Shown here in pieces: positions 7,946 through 16,839 of a stretch of DNA of 64,000 nt. The stretch is from assembly GCA_902555985.1 (NCBI GenBank), contig CACDUI010000001.1:1-64000 (forward strand), given 5' to 3'. This stretch comes from an uncultured Candidatus Actinomarina sp. Its GTDB lineage: Bacteria > Actinomycetota > Acidimicrobiia > Actinomarinales > Actinomarinaceae. The position numbers and the translations under genes are program-made. Numbering within the stretch: position 1 is the stretch's first letter; each line of letters opens with the position of its first letter. The notes under the pieces are model-generated. The model did no database searches. It was given only the letters and a program-made list of their open reading frames with translations, and was not told where the DNA came from.

Positions 7946-8545
7946 TTAGTAAGAATCGTCTTCTTCGTTATCTGTGTTTTTAAGAGCGTCCATTAATGTA
8001 GGTTCTTCAATCTCTCTTGGAACATCTGGCCTTGGTAGGTCTGATTCTGATGGTTGCTTTTCTGAAGTAACTTCTGTTCTAACTTTTTTTATAGATTTGA
8101 TTATTGACATTAGTACAGTCTCTTTTTGGTCTTGGTTTATTTTTTGTTTTGCTTTTTTAGGTTTTGGTTGAGCATCAAGATGTGTTTCTTCAAGCACTAC
8201 AACTTCAATACCACCAACCAAGTCTGAAACAAGATTGTAGAAAAAGGCACCAACAGTTGCTATTGCTGTTTGAGTAAGCATGTAAACAGCTGCAAGCGAC
8301 ACTAGTCCAGTAAAAAGTGGTTCAATATTTCCAACTAAAGAAGCGTCTTGGTCTAATAAAGCAAGTCTTCTTGCAATATCTTCTAATCCTTGAGGTACTC
8401 CAGCATTAACTAGTAATACCCACATAATAGAAAAACCCAAGACAACAGTTAATGCAACAACAAAGTTTAGAACTAGCGTGACTTTCAAAACTGTCCATGG
8501 ATCAATTTTTCTAATTATTCTTCTTACTCTGTTAACTCGAACCAT
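7946..8545 (-). CDS. DUF3566 actinobacterial membrane protein
   Basis: A 199-residue protein with a basic N-terminus (RVRRIIRKIDPWTVLKVTL), two membrane helices (about 20-46 and 78-104) and a charged C-terminal tail. The arrangement matches DUF3566, which is found immediately downstream of gyrA in most Actinobacteria. Here too it follows gyrA by 3 bp. The molecular role is unknown. The acidic and Pro-rich tail after the second helix is longer than usual. Confidence 0.85.
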   Translation of the reverse strand: MVRVNRVRRIIRKIDPWTVLKVTLVLNFVVALTVVLGFSIMWVLLVNAGVPQGLEDIARRLALLDQDASLVGNIEPLFTGLVSLAAVYMLTQTAIATVGAFFYNLVSDLVGGIEVVVLEETHLDAQPKPKKAKQKINQDQKETVLMSIIKSIKKVRTEVTSEKQPSESDLPRPDVPREIEEPTLMDALKNTDNEEDDSY

Positions 8546-8548
8546 AAT

Positions 8549-11059
8549 CTAGGTTTTTATGGGTATAAATGCTGAAACTTCCTCTTCTGAAGAAAGTTTC
8601 ATAACCCTAACTCCTTGTGCTGCTCTACTCATTTGTTTTATCTGCTTTACTGCACATCTTATTGCCGTTCCGCCTGTACTCATAAGCATAACCTCAGTAT
8701 CTTCATCTACTGACCTGGCTCCAACTAAATTTCCTTTTGCCTCTGTGACTTTTAAGGCCTTTACTCCCATTCCACCTCTGCCTGCTCTTCTAAATTCATC
8801 TAGCTTTGTTCTTTTTCCATATCCCTTAGCTGTTATAAAAAGCAATGTTTCATCTCTGGATGTAGCGGCCCCGACTACCTTGTCACCTTCTCTTAATTTA
8901 ATACCTCTTACCCCCATTGCAGTCCTGCCTTGAGGTTTTAAATTGGTTTCATCAAAGCGTATTGCTTGACCCTTTTGAGAAACAAGTATTACGTCTTCTT
9001 TACCTGATGTGGTTTTAACCGAAACTACTCTATCATCGTCTTTTAGTTTTATAGCCTGAAGAGATTTGTAGTTTGAATCAAAATCTTTAAACTTTGATTT
9101 TTTTACAGTTCCTTTTTCTGTCATTATTAATAAGAATTTCTCAGTTTCATAATCTCTAGTATCAATGATTGCTTGTACTTTTTCATCTTGACCCATAGAC
9201 AAAACGTTTTGAATTAAGGAGCCTCTAGCAGTTCTGTTAGTTTTTGGAATTTCATGTGCTTTCGCCCTATAAACTTTCCCTTTGTCCGTAAAAAATAACA
9301 AATATGAGTGAACAGATGTTGAGAGAAGGTGTTCTATAACATCTTCATCAGATGAAGCAGCTTTTACACCTTTTCCTCCTCGACCTTGTTTTTTATAAGA
9401 TGTAGATGCTACAGATTTGACATATCCATTTGAAGAAACTGAAACAATAATTTCTTCGTCTTCAATTAAATCTTCAATAGACACCTCTCCAACATCTGGA
9501 ACGATTCTTGATCTTCTTTCATCTCCAAATTTTTCTGTAATTGCTTCTAGTTCTTCAATTAAAATTGTATTTTGCTTTGTTCGACTTTTAAGAATTGCTG
9601 CTAGATCTTTTATAGTGTTTTTGAGTTCTTTTTTTTCTTCTTCTAGTTTTTCCATTTCTAAAGCAGTAAGTCTTCTTAGGGGCATGTCTAATATGTGTGA
9701 GGCCTGAACTTCAGATAGTTTAAATTTTGTCATAAGAGATTTTCGCGCGGTATCGACATCTTTTGAGGCTTTGATAACTTTGATTATCTGATCTATTTTA
9801 TTTAAAGCAAGTAGTAAGCCCTCTACAATATGTAGTCTGTTTTCAGCTTTTTCCAACCTGTATTTGGTACGCCTTTGAATTACATCTATTTGGTGGCTTA
9901 TGTAATAGTTGATCAATTCTGGGACAGATAAAACTTTTGGAACGCCGTCAACCAGCGCTACTGAGTTGACTGAAAAAGTATCTTGTAGTTGAGTTTGTTT
10001 AAATAGTTGATTTAATACTACTTGTGGAACTGCATCTCTTTTTAATTCAACAACTAATCTTGTACCATTTCTGTCGCTGCTCTCATTTCTAAGATCAGAT
10101 ATTCCTTGGAGTTTTTTATCTTGAACAAGGGTTGCAATTTTTTCCATTATTCTATCTGTTGAAGCTTGGTATGGAAGCTCTTTCACCACAATTGCTGATC
10201 TTCCTCTTCCAAGCTCCTCAACATCAGCAACAGCTCTTATTTTTATTGAACCTCTTCCTTTTAATATTGCTTCTTTAATAGTTGGTGTTTCAACAACAAG
10301 TCCTCCTGTTGGGAAATCTGGTCCTTTAATAATTTTTAAATAGTCTTTTGGTTTTACGTCCTTATTTGCAATTGTAAACTTTACTGCTTCTGTTATTTCA
10401 CGTAAATTGTAGGGGGGCATATTTGTAGCCATAGCAACCGCTATTCCCTCTGCTCCGTTAACTAAAAGATTGGGGAACCTAGCGGGCAAAACTTTTGGTT
10501 CTGATGTCTCACCGGAATAATTTGGTTCAAAATTAACTGTGTCTTCATCGATTCCGTCTAAAAGCTGTGATGAAAGAGAAGACATTCTTGACTCTGTGTA
10601 CCTCATGGCTGCAGGAGGATCGTCCGGTGTACCAAAGTTTCCTTGTGGTTCAATCAGTGGATATCGGGTACTAAAGTGTTGACCTAACCTAACAAGGGTC
10701 CCATAAATGGCATCGTTTCCATGTGGGTGATAGTTACCCATAACATCACCTACAACCTTTGAACATTTCCTGAAAGGACCTGTTGGTCTTATGCCTGTTT
10801 CGTACATGGAGTATAAAATTCTTCTTTGAACTGGTTTCAGTCCATCTTTAACGTCCGGAAGCGCCCTAGAAACAATGACAGACATTGCGTAATCAAGAAA
10901 TGATTTTGATATTTCGTCTTCTACGGCAATAGTTCCGTTGTTTGTGTTTTCTAACTCTTTTGTAGCCACTGCTGCTGTTTTCTTTTTTGGTGCTGGTTTT
11001 TTAGCTGCAGTTTTCTTAGCTGGTGTTTTCTTTTTTGGTGCTGGTTTCTTTGGGGCCAT
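8549..11059 (-). CDS. gyrA: DNA gyrase subunit A
   Basis: An 836-residue GyrA that breaks and rejoins DNA for negative supercoiling. Features in order: a Lys/Ala/Pro-rich extension (residues 1-30, PAPKKK and PAKK repeats); the winged-helix core with catalytic Tyr at about 154 in AAMRYTE; the tower; and a beta-pinwheel C-terminal domain whose GyrA box reads QGRGGKG instead of QRRGGKG. In the quinolone region the E. coli positions 82, 83 and 87 are Asn, Asp and Gly (HPHGNDAIYG). The gyrB stop and gyrA start overlap by one base (TAATG), so the subunits are translationally coupled. Confidence 0.95.
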   Translation of the reverse strand: MAPKKPAPKKKTPAKKTAAKKPAPKKKTAAVATKELENTNNGTIAVEDEISKSFLDYAMSVIVSRALPDVKDGLKPVQRRILYSMYETGIRPTGPFRKCSKVVGDVMGNYHPHGNDAIYGTLVRLGQHFSTRYPLIEPQGNFGTPDDPPAAMRYTESRMSSLSSQLLDGIDEDTVNFEPNYSGETSEPKVLPARFPNLLVNGAEGIAVAMATNMPPYNLREITEAVKFTIANKDVKPKDYLKIIKGPDFPTGGLVVETPTIKEAILKGRGSIKIRAVADVEELGRGRSAIVVKELPYQASTDRIMEKIATLVQDKKLQGISDLRNESSDRNGTRLVVELKRDAVPQVVLNQLFKQTQLQDTFSVNSVALVDGVPKVLSVPELINYYISHQIDVIQRRTKYRLEKAENRLHIVEGLLLALNKIDQIIKVIKASKDVDTARKSLMTKFKLSEVQASHILDMPLRRLTALEMEKLEEEKKELKNTIKDLAAILKSRTKQNTILIEELEAITEKFGDERRSRIVPDVGEVSIEDLIEDEEIIVSVSSNGYVKSVASTSYKKQGRGGKGVKAASSDEDVIEHLLSTSVHSYLLFFTDKGKVYRAKAHEIPKTNRTARGSLIQNVLSMGQDEKVQAIIDTRDYETEKFLLIMTEKGTVKKSKFKDFDSNYKSLQAIKLKDDDRVVSVKTTSGKEDVILVSQKGQAIRFDETNLKPQGRTAMGVRGIKLREGDKVVGAATSRDETLLFITAKGYGKRTKLDEFRRAGRGGMGVKALKVTEAKGNLVGARSVDEDTEVMLMSTGGTAIRCAVKQIKQMSRAAQGVRVMKLSSEEEVSAFIPIKT

Positions 11060-12981
11060 TATACGTCCAAAAATCTTACGTCTTTGGCGTTCTTTTCTAT
11101 AAAGAGTTTTCTTTTAGACACATCGTTCCCCATTAAGACTTCAAACATATCAGAGGCTTTAGCCATTGCTCCTTTGGCGTCTGCAAGAGTTACTTTAATA
11201 AGGGTTCTTGTTTCTGGATTCATTGCTGTGTCCCACAACTCGCCAGCATTCATTTCACCAAGACCCTTGAACCTGCTGATATCAAATTTTTTGTTTTTGT
11301 TTTCTTTTTTAAACTTGTTAAGTGCTTCGTCGTCTTTTAAGTAGGTTATTCCAGAAGAAGCTTTAAGTCTGTAAAGTGGTGGTTCTGAGATCCAAACCTT
11401 CCCGCTTGTAATTAGGCCTGGCATAAATTTAAAGAAAAATGTTAACAACAGGGTTCTTATATGTGCGCCATCTACATCAGCGTCTGTAAGAAAAATAATT
11501 TTGTCATATCTTGACTCTTCTCCGTTGTACTGTGCTTTAATTCCTGTTCCAATTGCTTTTATTAAGGCGCTAATTTCTTCATTTTGAAGTGCCCTGTTTT
11601 CTGTAACTTTCTGAACGTTTATTATTTTGCCTCTTATTGGCAAAATTGCTTGAACCCTTGAGTCTCTTGCTTGTTTTGCTGGGCCTGCTGCTGAGTCACC
11701 TTCAACAATAAACAGTTCGCTTTCTGTTGGATCAGTAGAAGAACAATCTGCTAGTTTTCCAGGAAGTCCTGATGTTTCAAGAATGCTCTTTCTTTTTGTA
11801 AGCTCTCTTGCTTTTTTTGCGCTCATTCTTGCTTTTGCCGCAATAGCGCACCTTTCAACAATAGCTCTTCCCTCTTTCGTGTTCTTTGTTAGCCACTTTG
11901 GAAATTCATCATTAATTAATACTTGAACCCTTGATTTCATTTCTGTGTTTCCAAGCTTTGTCTTTGTTTGTCCTTCAAACTGTGGTTCTTTAACCCTCAC
12001 AGAAACAACTCCTGTCATTCCCTCTCTGATGTCGTCTCCAGTAAGCGAAATGTCTGAGTGCAGGTTTCTTTTTTTTGCAAAGTCGTTAATAGCTTTTGTC
12101 ACCGCTGTGCGAAGGCCCTCTTCGTGGGTACCCCCTTCAAGTGTGTGGATGTTGTTTGCAAAGCTTTTTACCGTTACGTCGTCTTCGTTTTTCCACTGCA
12201 AAGCTACTTCAATTTCTGAGTCTTTAGTTTGGTCTGCGAAAGAAATTATTTTTTCATGAAGAGGTTCAAACCCTTCGTTCAAATATTCAACAAAATCGAT
12301 AAGACCTCCTTTGAAATGAAACTCTTCCTTTGTTGCTGGCTTGACCCTGTTGTCAACAAGGGTGATTTTTAGACCTTTATTCAAAAAAGCAGTTTGGCGG
12401 AGTCTTTCAGAAACAATGTTGTATTCATATGTCTGTGTTTCATCAAATATTTCTGGGTCTGCAAGAAAGTTAACTTTGGTTCCTGTTTTTTTAGACACCT
12501 TGCCTCTTTTGATTTTTGTTTTGGGTTTTCCTAAATCAAAGTCTTGATTCCAAACGTGGCCATCTCTTTGAACCTCTACTTTAACAAACTTGGAAAGAGC
12601 GTTAACAACGGAAATACCAACCCCATGGAGGCCTCCACTAACCGTATAGGCTCCTGACTCGAACTTTCCACCTGCGTGAAGTGTTGTTAAAACTGTAGTG
12701 AGTGCAGAAACTTTAGTTTTTGGATGTGGTTTAACCGGAATACCGCTTCCATCATCTTCAACTGTTACTGATCCGTTTTTCTCCAAAGCAACAGTAATTT
12801 TTGAACACCTACCAGCCATTGCCTCATCAACTGAATTGTCTAAAACTTCCCAAATAAGGTGGTGTAGTCCATTTGGTCCTGTTGAGCCAATATACATAGC
12901 TGGTCTTTTTCTAACTGCTTCAAGACCCTCAAGAATTTTTATATCTTTTGAATCATAACTATTTGAATCTTTTTTAGACAC
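11059..12981 (-). CDS. gyrB: DNA gyrase subunit B
   Basis: A 640-residue ATPase subunit of gyrase. The GHKL ATP-binding site is complete (WEVLDNSVDEA, VEDDGSGIP, TTLHAGGKF, GLHGVG). The Toprim metal site shows FIVEGDSA and DADVDGAH, with PIRGKIINVQK between them. The length is the compact type without the insertions of some mycobacterial or enterobacterial homologues. It is separated from the DUF721 gene by 74 bp and coupled to gyrA by a one-base overlap. Confidence 0.96.
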   Translation of the reverse strand: MSKKDSNSYDSKDIKILEGLEAVRKRPAMYIGSTGPNGLHHLIWEVLDNSVDEAMAGRCSKITVALEKNGSVTVEDDGSGIPVKPHPKTKVSALTTVLTTLHAGGKFESGAYTVSGGLHGVGISVVNALSKFVKVEVQRDGHVWNQDFDLGKPKTKIKRGKVSKKTGTKVNFLADPEIFDETQTYEYNIVSERLRQTAFLNKGLKITLVDNRVKPATKEEFHFKGGLIDFVEYLNEGFEPLHEKIISFADQTKDSEIEVALQWKNEDDVTVKSFANNIHTLEGGTHEEGLRTAVTKAINDFAKKRNLHSDISLTGDDIREGMTGVVSVRVKEPQFEGQTKTKLGNTEMKSRVQVLINDEFPKWLTKNTKEGRAIVERCAIAAKARMSAKKARELTKRKSILETSGLPGKLADCSSTDPTESELFIVEGDSAAGPAKQARDSRVQAILPIRGKIINVQKVTENRALQNEEISALIKAIGTGIKAQYNGEESRYDKIIFLTDADVDGAHIRTLLLTFFFKFMPGLITSGKVWISEPPLYRLKASSGITYLKDDEALNKFKKENKNKKFDISRFKGLGEMNAGELWDTAMNPETRTLIKVTLADAKGAMAKASDMFEVLMGNDVSKRKLFIEKNAKDVRFLDV

Positions 12982-13055
12982 GAATTATCTCCAAGATACG
13001 CTTCTATTTATTTGTTACAGCCCCTGCTGAAATCTTATTTTACTAGGTTTATAGA

Positions 13056-13343
13056 TTATTGCTTAATATTGGATATTTGAACATCAATGTTTTTAAGCTT
13101 AATTTTCGTATTTTTTTCAATATTTATAATTAAATTTTGTGAATCAAGCTCTAAGATTTTTTTAACTCTTGAGTTGTCAACATAAACAATAAGCGTATCG
13201 TTTAAAACAGGTCCGGTTACAACATCTTCTACCCACTTATAATGGCTTTTTTTTATATAATTTTCAATTTTTTTAGAGTCGCTGAAATTTATACCTAATG
13301 TGTTGGTGTTTGGGTTTATTCTTTCAGGGTCTTTTTTAAACAC
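13056..13343 (-). CDS. Short DUF721 / DciA-like protein
   Basis: A 95-residue protein with the DUF721 pattern: a Trp-centred start (HYKWVEDVVTGPVL), a beta strand (DTLIVYVDNSRVKKILEL) and a closing LKNIDVQIS strand. DciA is the helicase operator that loads DnaB in many bacteria, and in Actinobacteria the gene normally lies between recF and gyrB. Its start overlaps the dnaN stop by one base. It is shorter than usual (130-190 residues), lacking the N-terminal extension. The assignment rests partly on position. Confidence 0.65.
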   Translation of the reverse strand: MFKKDPERINPNTNTLGINFSDSKKIENYIKKSHYKWVEDVVTGPVLNDTLIVYVDNSRVKKILELDSQNLIINIEKNTKIKLKNIDVQISNIKQ

Positions 13344-14461
13344 TATTCATTAGTTCTAACAGGCATTAATAAGTATTGATATGTTTCCTCTTCACCTTGA
13401 ATTACCGCTGGTTTGTCGTTTCCTGAAAATCTTAAAAAAGCTTTTCCTCCGTCTAAGACCTCGATGCCTTGAATTAAGTAATTGGGGTTAAATGAAATCT
13501 TGAAATCTGACACATCCCCGACCTCTAGTCCAAGAATGTTAATATCAATCTCCTCAACACCTCCGCCAATATCTTTGTTTGTTGATGAGATGTTTAATGT
13601 GTTCTCATTAACAACCTTTAAAGTTACTGGAATAAAGCCCTCAGCAACAACAGTGGATCTGTCTAGTGATTCCAAAATATCTTTTTTGTCAACCTCTATA
13701 GAGAAAACGTTTTCTTTTGGAAAAAGCGCTTGGTATTCTGGATAGCTCCCTTCGAGTTTCCTTACTGATGTATAGTATTTGTCGTTATAAAAATGAAGCT
13801 CTCTCTCTGTTGAGTTTATGAAAATTTTTTCTTCACTGTCTTCAAAAAGTTTTATTGTTTCATTTAGAGATCTGTATGAAACTATTCCTGCATCCTTTAT
13901 TGGAAGGTTTGAAATTGTGTTTGTAGCGAGTCTATAGCTGTCTGTTGAAACAAGCGTCGTTTTTTCTTCTTCGTTGTCGAAATATACCCCTGTAAGTATT
14001 GGCTTTCCTCCTTCTGGAGAAGCTGCTATCCCGACCTTTCTTAGAGCTTGGAAAAGTTCTGACGGCGCTAGTTCTTGGCTTTCCTCTTCTTTGTAAGACG
14101 TTTCAAGCAATGCTTTTGGATAGGTTAGGTGGTCTAGTTTTCTAAGCTTGTATTCAGACTTTTCAGTTTCGATCATGACTTCATTGCCCAGGTCTGAAAA
14201 AACAACCTCTCCTGGTGCCATTTTCCTTACCACCTCAGACAAAACCCTTGAACTTATTAGACACTCTCCGTCTACCATTGAATCTACTTGAAGCTTTGCC
14301 TTTATTACTAGGTCTAAATCCGAACCAACAACCTCACAAAAACCTTCTTCAACTTTAATGTAGATGCCTTGAAGAGAGGGGGTTGAGGGTTTGACGTCCA
14401 CAGCTCTTGAAACAGAGAGTATGACTTCTTTTAACTCTTTTGTTTTTGATTTAAATTTCAA
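13343..14461 (-). CDS. dnaN: DNA polymerase III sliding clamp (beta subunit)
   Basis: A 372-residue clamp of three homologous domains that encircles DNA and tethers polymerase III. It opens with the family strand MKFKSKTKELKEVILSVSRAVD and ends with the hydrophobic-pocket strand YQYLLMPVR, where clamp-binding peptides dock. Domain 2 shows YPEYQALFP. The gene follows dnaA by 103 bp and overlaps the DUF721 gene by one base. No recF gene lies between it and gyrB. Confidence 0.95.
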   Translation of the reverse strand: MKFKSKTKELKEVILSVSRAVDVKPSTPSLQGIYIKVEEGFCEVVGSDLDLVIKAKLQVDSMVDGECLISSRVLSEVVRKMAPGEVVFSDLGNEVMIETEKSEYKLRKLDHLTYPKALLETSYKEEESQELAPSELFQALRKVGIAASPEGGKPILTGVYFDNEEEKTTLVSTDSYRLATNTISNLPIKDAGIVSYRSLNETIKLFEDSEEKIFINSTERELHFYNDKYYTSVRKLEGSYPEYQALFPKENVFSIEVDKKDILESLDRSTVVAEGFIPVTLKVVNENTLNISSTNKDIGGGVEEIDINILGLEVGDVSDFKISFNPNYLIQGIEVLDGGKAFLRFSGNDKPAVIQGEEETYQYLLMPVRTNE

Positions 14462-14525
14462 TTTATTCCTTTATATATATAACAACAATAAAGCTGTTAA
14501 AAATGTTTAGTAAAACAAACAACCC

Positions 14526-14573
14526 TTTAAACACACCTTTTCCTTGTAGTAAGTTTTAAACATTTTAAACACT
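14526..14573. other. Three TTTAAACA-type repeats between dnaN and dnaA (possible weak DnaA sites)
   Basis: TTTAAACA occurs at 14526-14533, 14555-14562 and 14564-14571. The first extends to TTAAACACA, which matches the DnaA box TTATCCACA at 7 of 9 bases; the others match less well. The spacing and AT-richness fit an origin element, but such words are also expected by chance here. Confidence 0.25.
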
Positions 14574-15875
14574 CTCCAGAGAATTGCTCTTAAAAAGTAT
14601 TTTATTGTTGAAAATGTTTATTTCTTTCTTCAAACCAGGAGAACCTTCAACCTTTTTAATTGAAGACAAAACGGTTGAATGTGACCTGTTTCCAACATAT
14701 AGACCAATTTGGTTTAAAGAATATTCAGTGTGTTTTCTCATTAAATATATAAAAAGGTGTCTAGCGTTACTAACTTGTTCACTTCTGTTTTTTGATAAAA
14801 CCAATCTTTTATCAACTTGATATAGATCTGAGCAGTAATCAAGAATAAACTCCGGTGTAAGTTCTAAAACTTTGTTTTCACTATACATTGAAACAAGCTC
14901 CGCAACATATTTAGCATTACCGACACCTGTTTGTTTATTAATTACAAGGTTGTTCACAACACCGTTTATCTCTCTAAAGCTTTGAAAGTCTAAAGAGGAG
15001 AGTAGTTTAAACTCTTTATTTGTAACAAGGTTTCCACCATATTCTTTGTTGCTTTGGTTCAGCACCTCTGAAAATATTTTTTTATCAGGTTTTTCAATAT
15101 CAGTAACGAGCCCATTTAATATTCTTGACACCAATCTCTCAGGAAAACCAAGAAGATCTTGTGGTTTTTGATCAGACGCCAAAACAACGGCTTTAGAATT
15201 ATTTAAAAAATAGTTTATGGTGTGAAAAAGCTCTTCAGAAACACCCTTTTTGCCTAAGAAAAACTGAATATCGTCAATTAACAATATATCAACAGACCTT
15301 ATTTTGTTTTTAAAAATATCTATATCTTTGTTTTTTATTCCGTTTATATAAGACTCAAGAAAGGACTCTGAATCGATATAAAAAGAAGAGTAAGAAGCCT
15401 TTTCTATGGTTTTAAGTAAGTGGGTTTTTCCGACACCTGGCTTTCCATAAACAAAAAGAGGATTAAAACGACTACCGGGACTCATTACAACGTTTTTAGC
15501 GGCTGTTACGGCAAGGTTGTTACAACTACCTATAAACAAATCGTCAAAAAAACTAAGATCAAACTCTGGCTGGTCTTCAACAACCCCTTCCTCGACTTTT
15601 TCCTCAATAATCTCAACTAATTGAGGAGTTTTAACAAAAGATTTATCAAGAACAAAGATACAGTTTTGTCCAGGTTTTATTGATTTATACACTTTTTCAA
15701 TATTATTAAAAACTTTTTTCTCAATAGAGGTCTTAATAAAATCAGAACCAACATATATATTTAAATTACCATCTGGTCCTATTTCAAAACCAACTTGGTC
15801 AAGCCAATACTTATCGGTTTTATTTTTTACTTCACTATTTAATTTATTTTTAAAGTCTTGTAATTGACTATTCAT
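14565..15875 (-). CDS. dnaA: Chromosomal replication initiator DnaA
   Basis: A 436-residue initiator. The ATG at 15875 is chosen over a TTG 12 bp upstream because GGTGGAG lies just before it. A short N-terminal domain leads to the AAA+ core with Walker A (GKPGVGKTHLL) and Walker B (ILLIDDIQFF). The domain IV helix-turn-helix signature reads NRSHSTVLSSIKKV where the family norm is GRDH(S/T)TVLHAxxKI. The Asp that contacts the DnaA box (E. coli Asp433) is therefore Ser. It diverges from rpmH and heads the dnaA-dnaN-DUF721-gyrBA run. Confidence 0.93.
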   Translation of the reverse strand: MNSQLQDFKNKLNSEVKNKTDKYWLDQVGFEIGPDGNLNIYVGSDFIKTSIEKKVFNNIEKVYKSIKPGQNCIFVLDKSFVKTPQLVEIIEEKVEEGVVEDQPEFDLSFFDDLFIGSCNNLAVTAAKNVVMSPGSRFNPLFVYGKPGVGKTHLLKTIEKASYSSFYIDSESFLESYINGIKNKDIDIFKNKIRSVDILLIDDIQFFLGKKGVSEELFHTINYFLNNSKAVVLASDQKPQDLLGFPERLVSRILNGLVTDIEKPDKKIFSEVLNQSNKEYGGNLVTNKEFKLLSSLDFQSFREINGVVNNLVINKQTGVGNAKYVAELVSMYSENKVLELTPEFILDYCSDLYQVDKRLVLSKNRSEQVSNARHLFIYLMRKHTEYSLNQIGLYVGNRSHSTVLSSIKKVEGSPGLKKEINIFNNKILFKSNSLESV

Positions 15876-16158
15876 ATCTCCACCCAACTTTATTAAATTT
15901 AAACGACATGGTTAATTTTTCATAGAGTGTGAAAAACATATTAAATTTTTACAACTCTTTACAGTTTGTCTGAAAACTCAGTTTTTATTGACTTTTATAC
16001 GTTTAAATCAACAAATAGAGAAGCAAAAGTTGTTGTTATAAGATGTTAGTTAGTTTGTTTTTCGCGAGATAAAAATACTTTTCGCGAAGTGTAAAAATTA
16101 AAAATAATTTTGGTTTGTTTAAATACTTTATTGATTTAATGTTAGTTACAGGTAAAAA
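15876..16158. other. dnaA-rpmH intergenic region, probable origin / divergent promoters
   Basis: This 283-bp AT-rich gap separates dnaA (minus) and rpmH (plus). It holds an inverted repeat TTTTTCA-N7-TGAAAAA (15916-15936), whose right arm contains TTTTTCACA on the minus strand, a poor DnaA-box match. It also holds two copies of TTTTCGCGA 21 bp apart (16059-16067 and 16079-16087), and GTTTAAAT words at about 16001 and 16117. No TTATCCACA consensus box is visible. The position makes it the best origin candidate in the window together with the dnaN-dnaA gap. Confidence 0.5.
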
Positions 16159-16293
16159 ATGAAAAGAACTTATCAACCTAGTAATAGAAAAAGAAGCAGA
16201 AAACACGGTTTTAGATCAAGAATGCGTACCCGAGCTGGTCGCGAAATTCTTAAAAGAAGAAGAAAAAAAGGTCGAAAGATTATCTCTGCCTAG
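16159..16293 (+). CDS. rpmH: Ribosomal protein L34
   Basis: A 44-residue, highly basic protein beginning [18 protein letters not shown] and ending KKGRKIISA, the unmistakable L34 pattern (RMRTRAGR in the middle). It is a structural protein of the large ribosomal subunit near the tunnel. It is the first gene of the rpmH-rnpA-yidD-yidC-jag-rsmG-parAB run, directly opposite dnaA, as in most bacteria. Confidence 0.96.
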   Translation: MKRTYQPSNRKRSRKHGFRSRMRTRAGREILKRRRKKGRKIISA

Positions 16294-16296
16294 GTT

Positions 16297-16614
16297 TTGT
16301 TGGTGAAGTTCGCTGCATTAAATAAAAAAAATCATTTTGAAAACCTAAGAAAAGAAGAATTCTGCTTTGCAGAAAAAGGCGTAAGAGTTTTTGTAAAAGA
16401 AAATGATGCTGACGTAAACAGATTAGCAGTCAGCATTTCAAGCAAATACGCAAACGCTGTAAACAGAAATAGATTTAAAAGAAGGATTAAAGAAGCAGTA
16501 AGGGGTTTAAATACAGATTTAAGCATCGATATTTTAGTTGAAGGGAACTTTACTTCTCCATTACTAAAATTGAATGAAGTTGAAACAATCTTAAAAAAAC
16601 ACCCCCTGCTTTAA
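16297..16614 (+). CDS. rnpA: Ribonuclease P protein component
   Basis: A protein of about 103-105 residues that binds the RNase P RNA for tRNA 5' maturation. It shows the central RNR motif (NAVNRNRFKRRIKEAVR) and the N-terminal NKKNHFENL pattern. There is no ATG. Candidate starts are TTG at 16297, TTG at 16300 or GTG at 16303, only 3-9 bp after the rpmH stop, so translation is probably coupled. Order and spacing with rpmH are canonical. Confidence 0.92.
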   Translation: MLVKFAALNKKNHFENLRKEEFCFAEKGVRVFVKENDADVNRLAVSISSKYANAVNRNRFKRRIKEAVRGLNTDLSIDILVEGNFTSPLLKLNEVETILKKHPLL

Positions 16615-16623
16615 TAATAAAAA

Positions 16624-16839
16624 ATGAAAATTGTTACGATTTTATATCAAGTTTTAAGATCACTGCTTTCTTATTTTGGTTTAGGTAGTGGAAACTGCAT
16701 GTATTACCCAACATGTTCAGACGTGATTAGAGAAAGTCTTGAAAATAAAGGCCTTATAGGTTCTGTTCCTACAATTTTGAAAAGAGTTGCTATTTGCAAC
16801 CCTATATATCAGAAATTTGGTAAAAATTGGCAATATTAG
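16624..16839 (+). CDS. yidD: Membrane protein insertion efficiency factor YidD
   Basis: A 71-residue protein with an N-terminal amphipathic helix and the family signature CMYYPTCSDVIRESLE, followed by R-V-A-x-CNP. YidD is a membrane-associated helper of YidC-dependent insertion. It lies between rnpA and yidC and overlaps the yidC start by 13 bp. Confidence 0.93.
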   Translation: MKIVTILYQVLRSLLSYFGLGSGNCMYYPTCSDVIRESLENKGLIGSVPTILKRVAICNPIYQKFGKNWQY

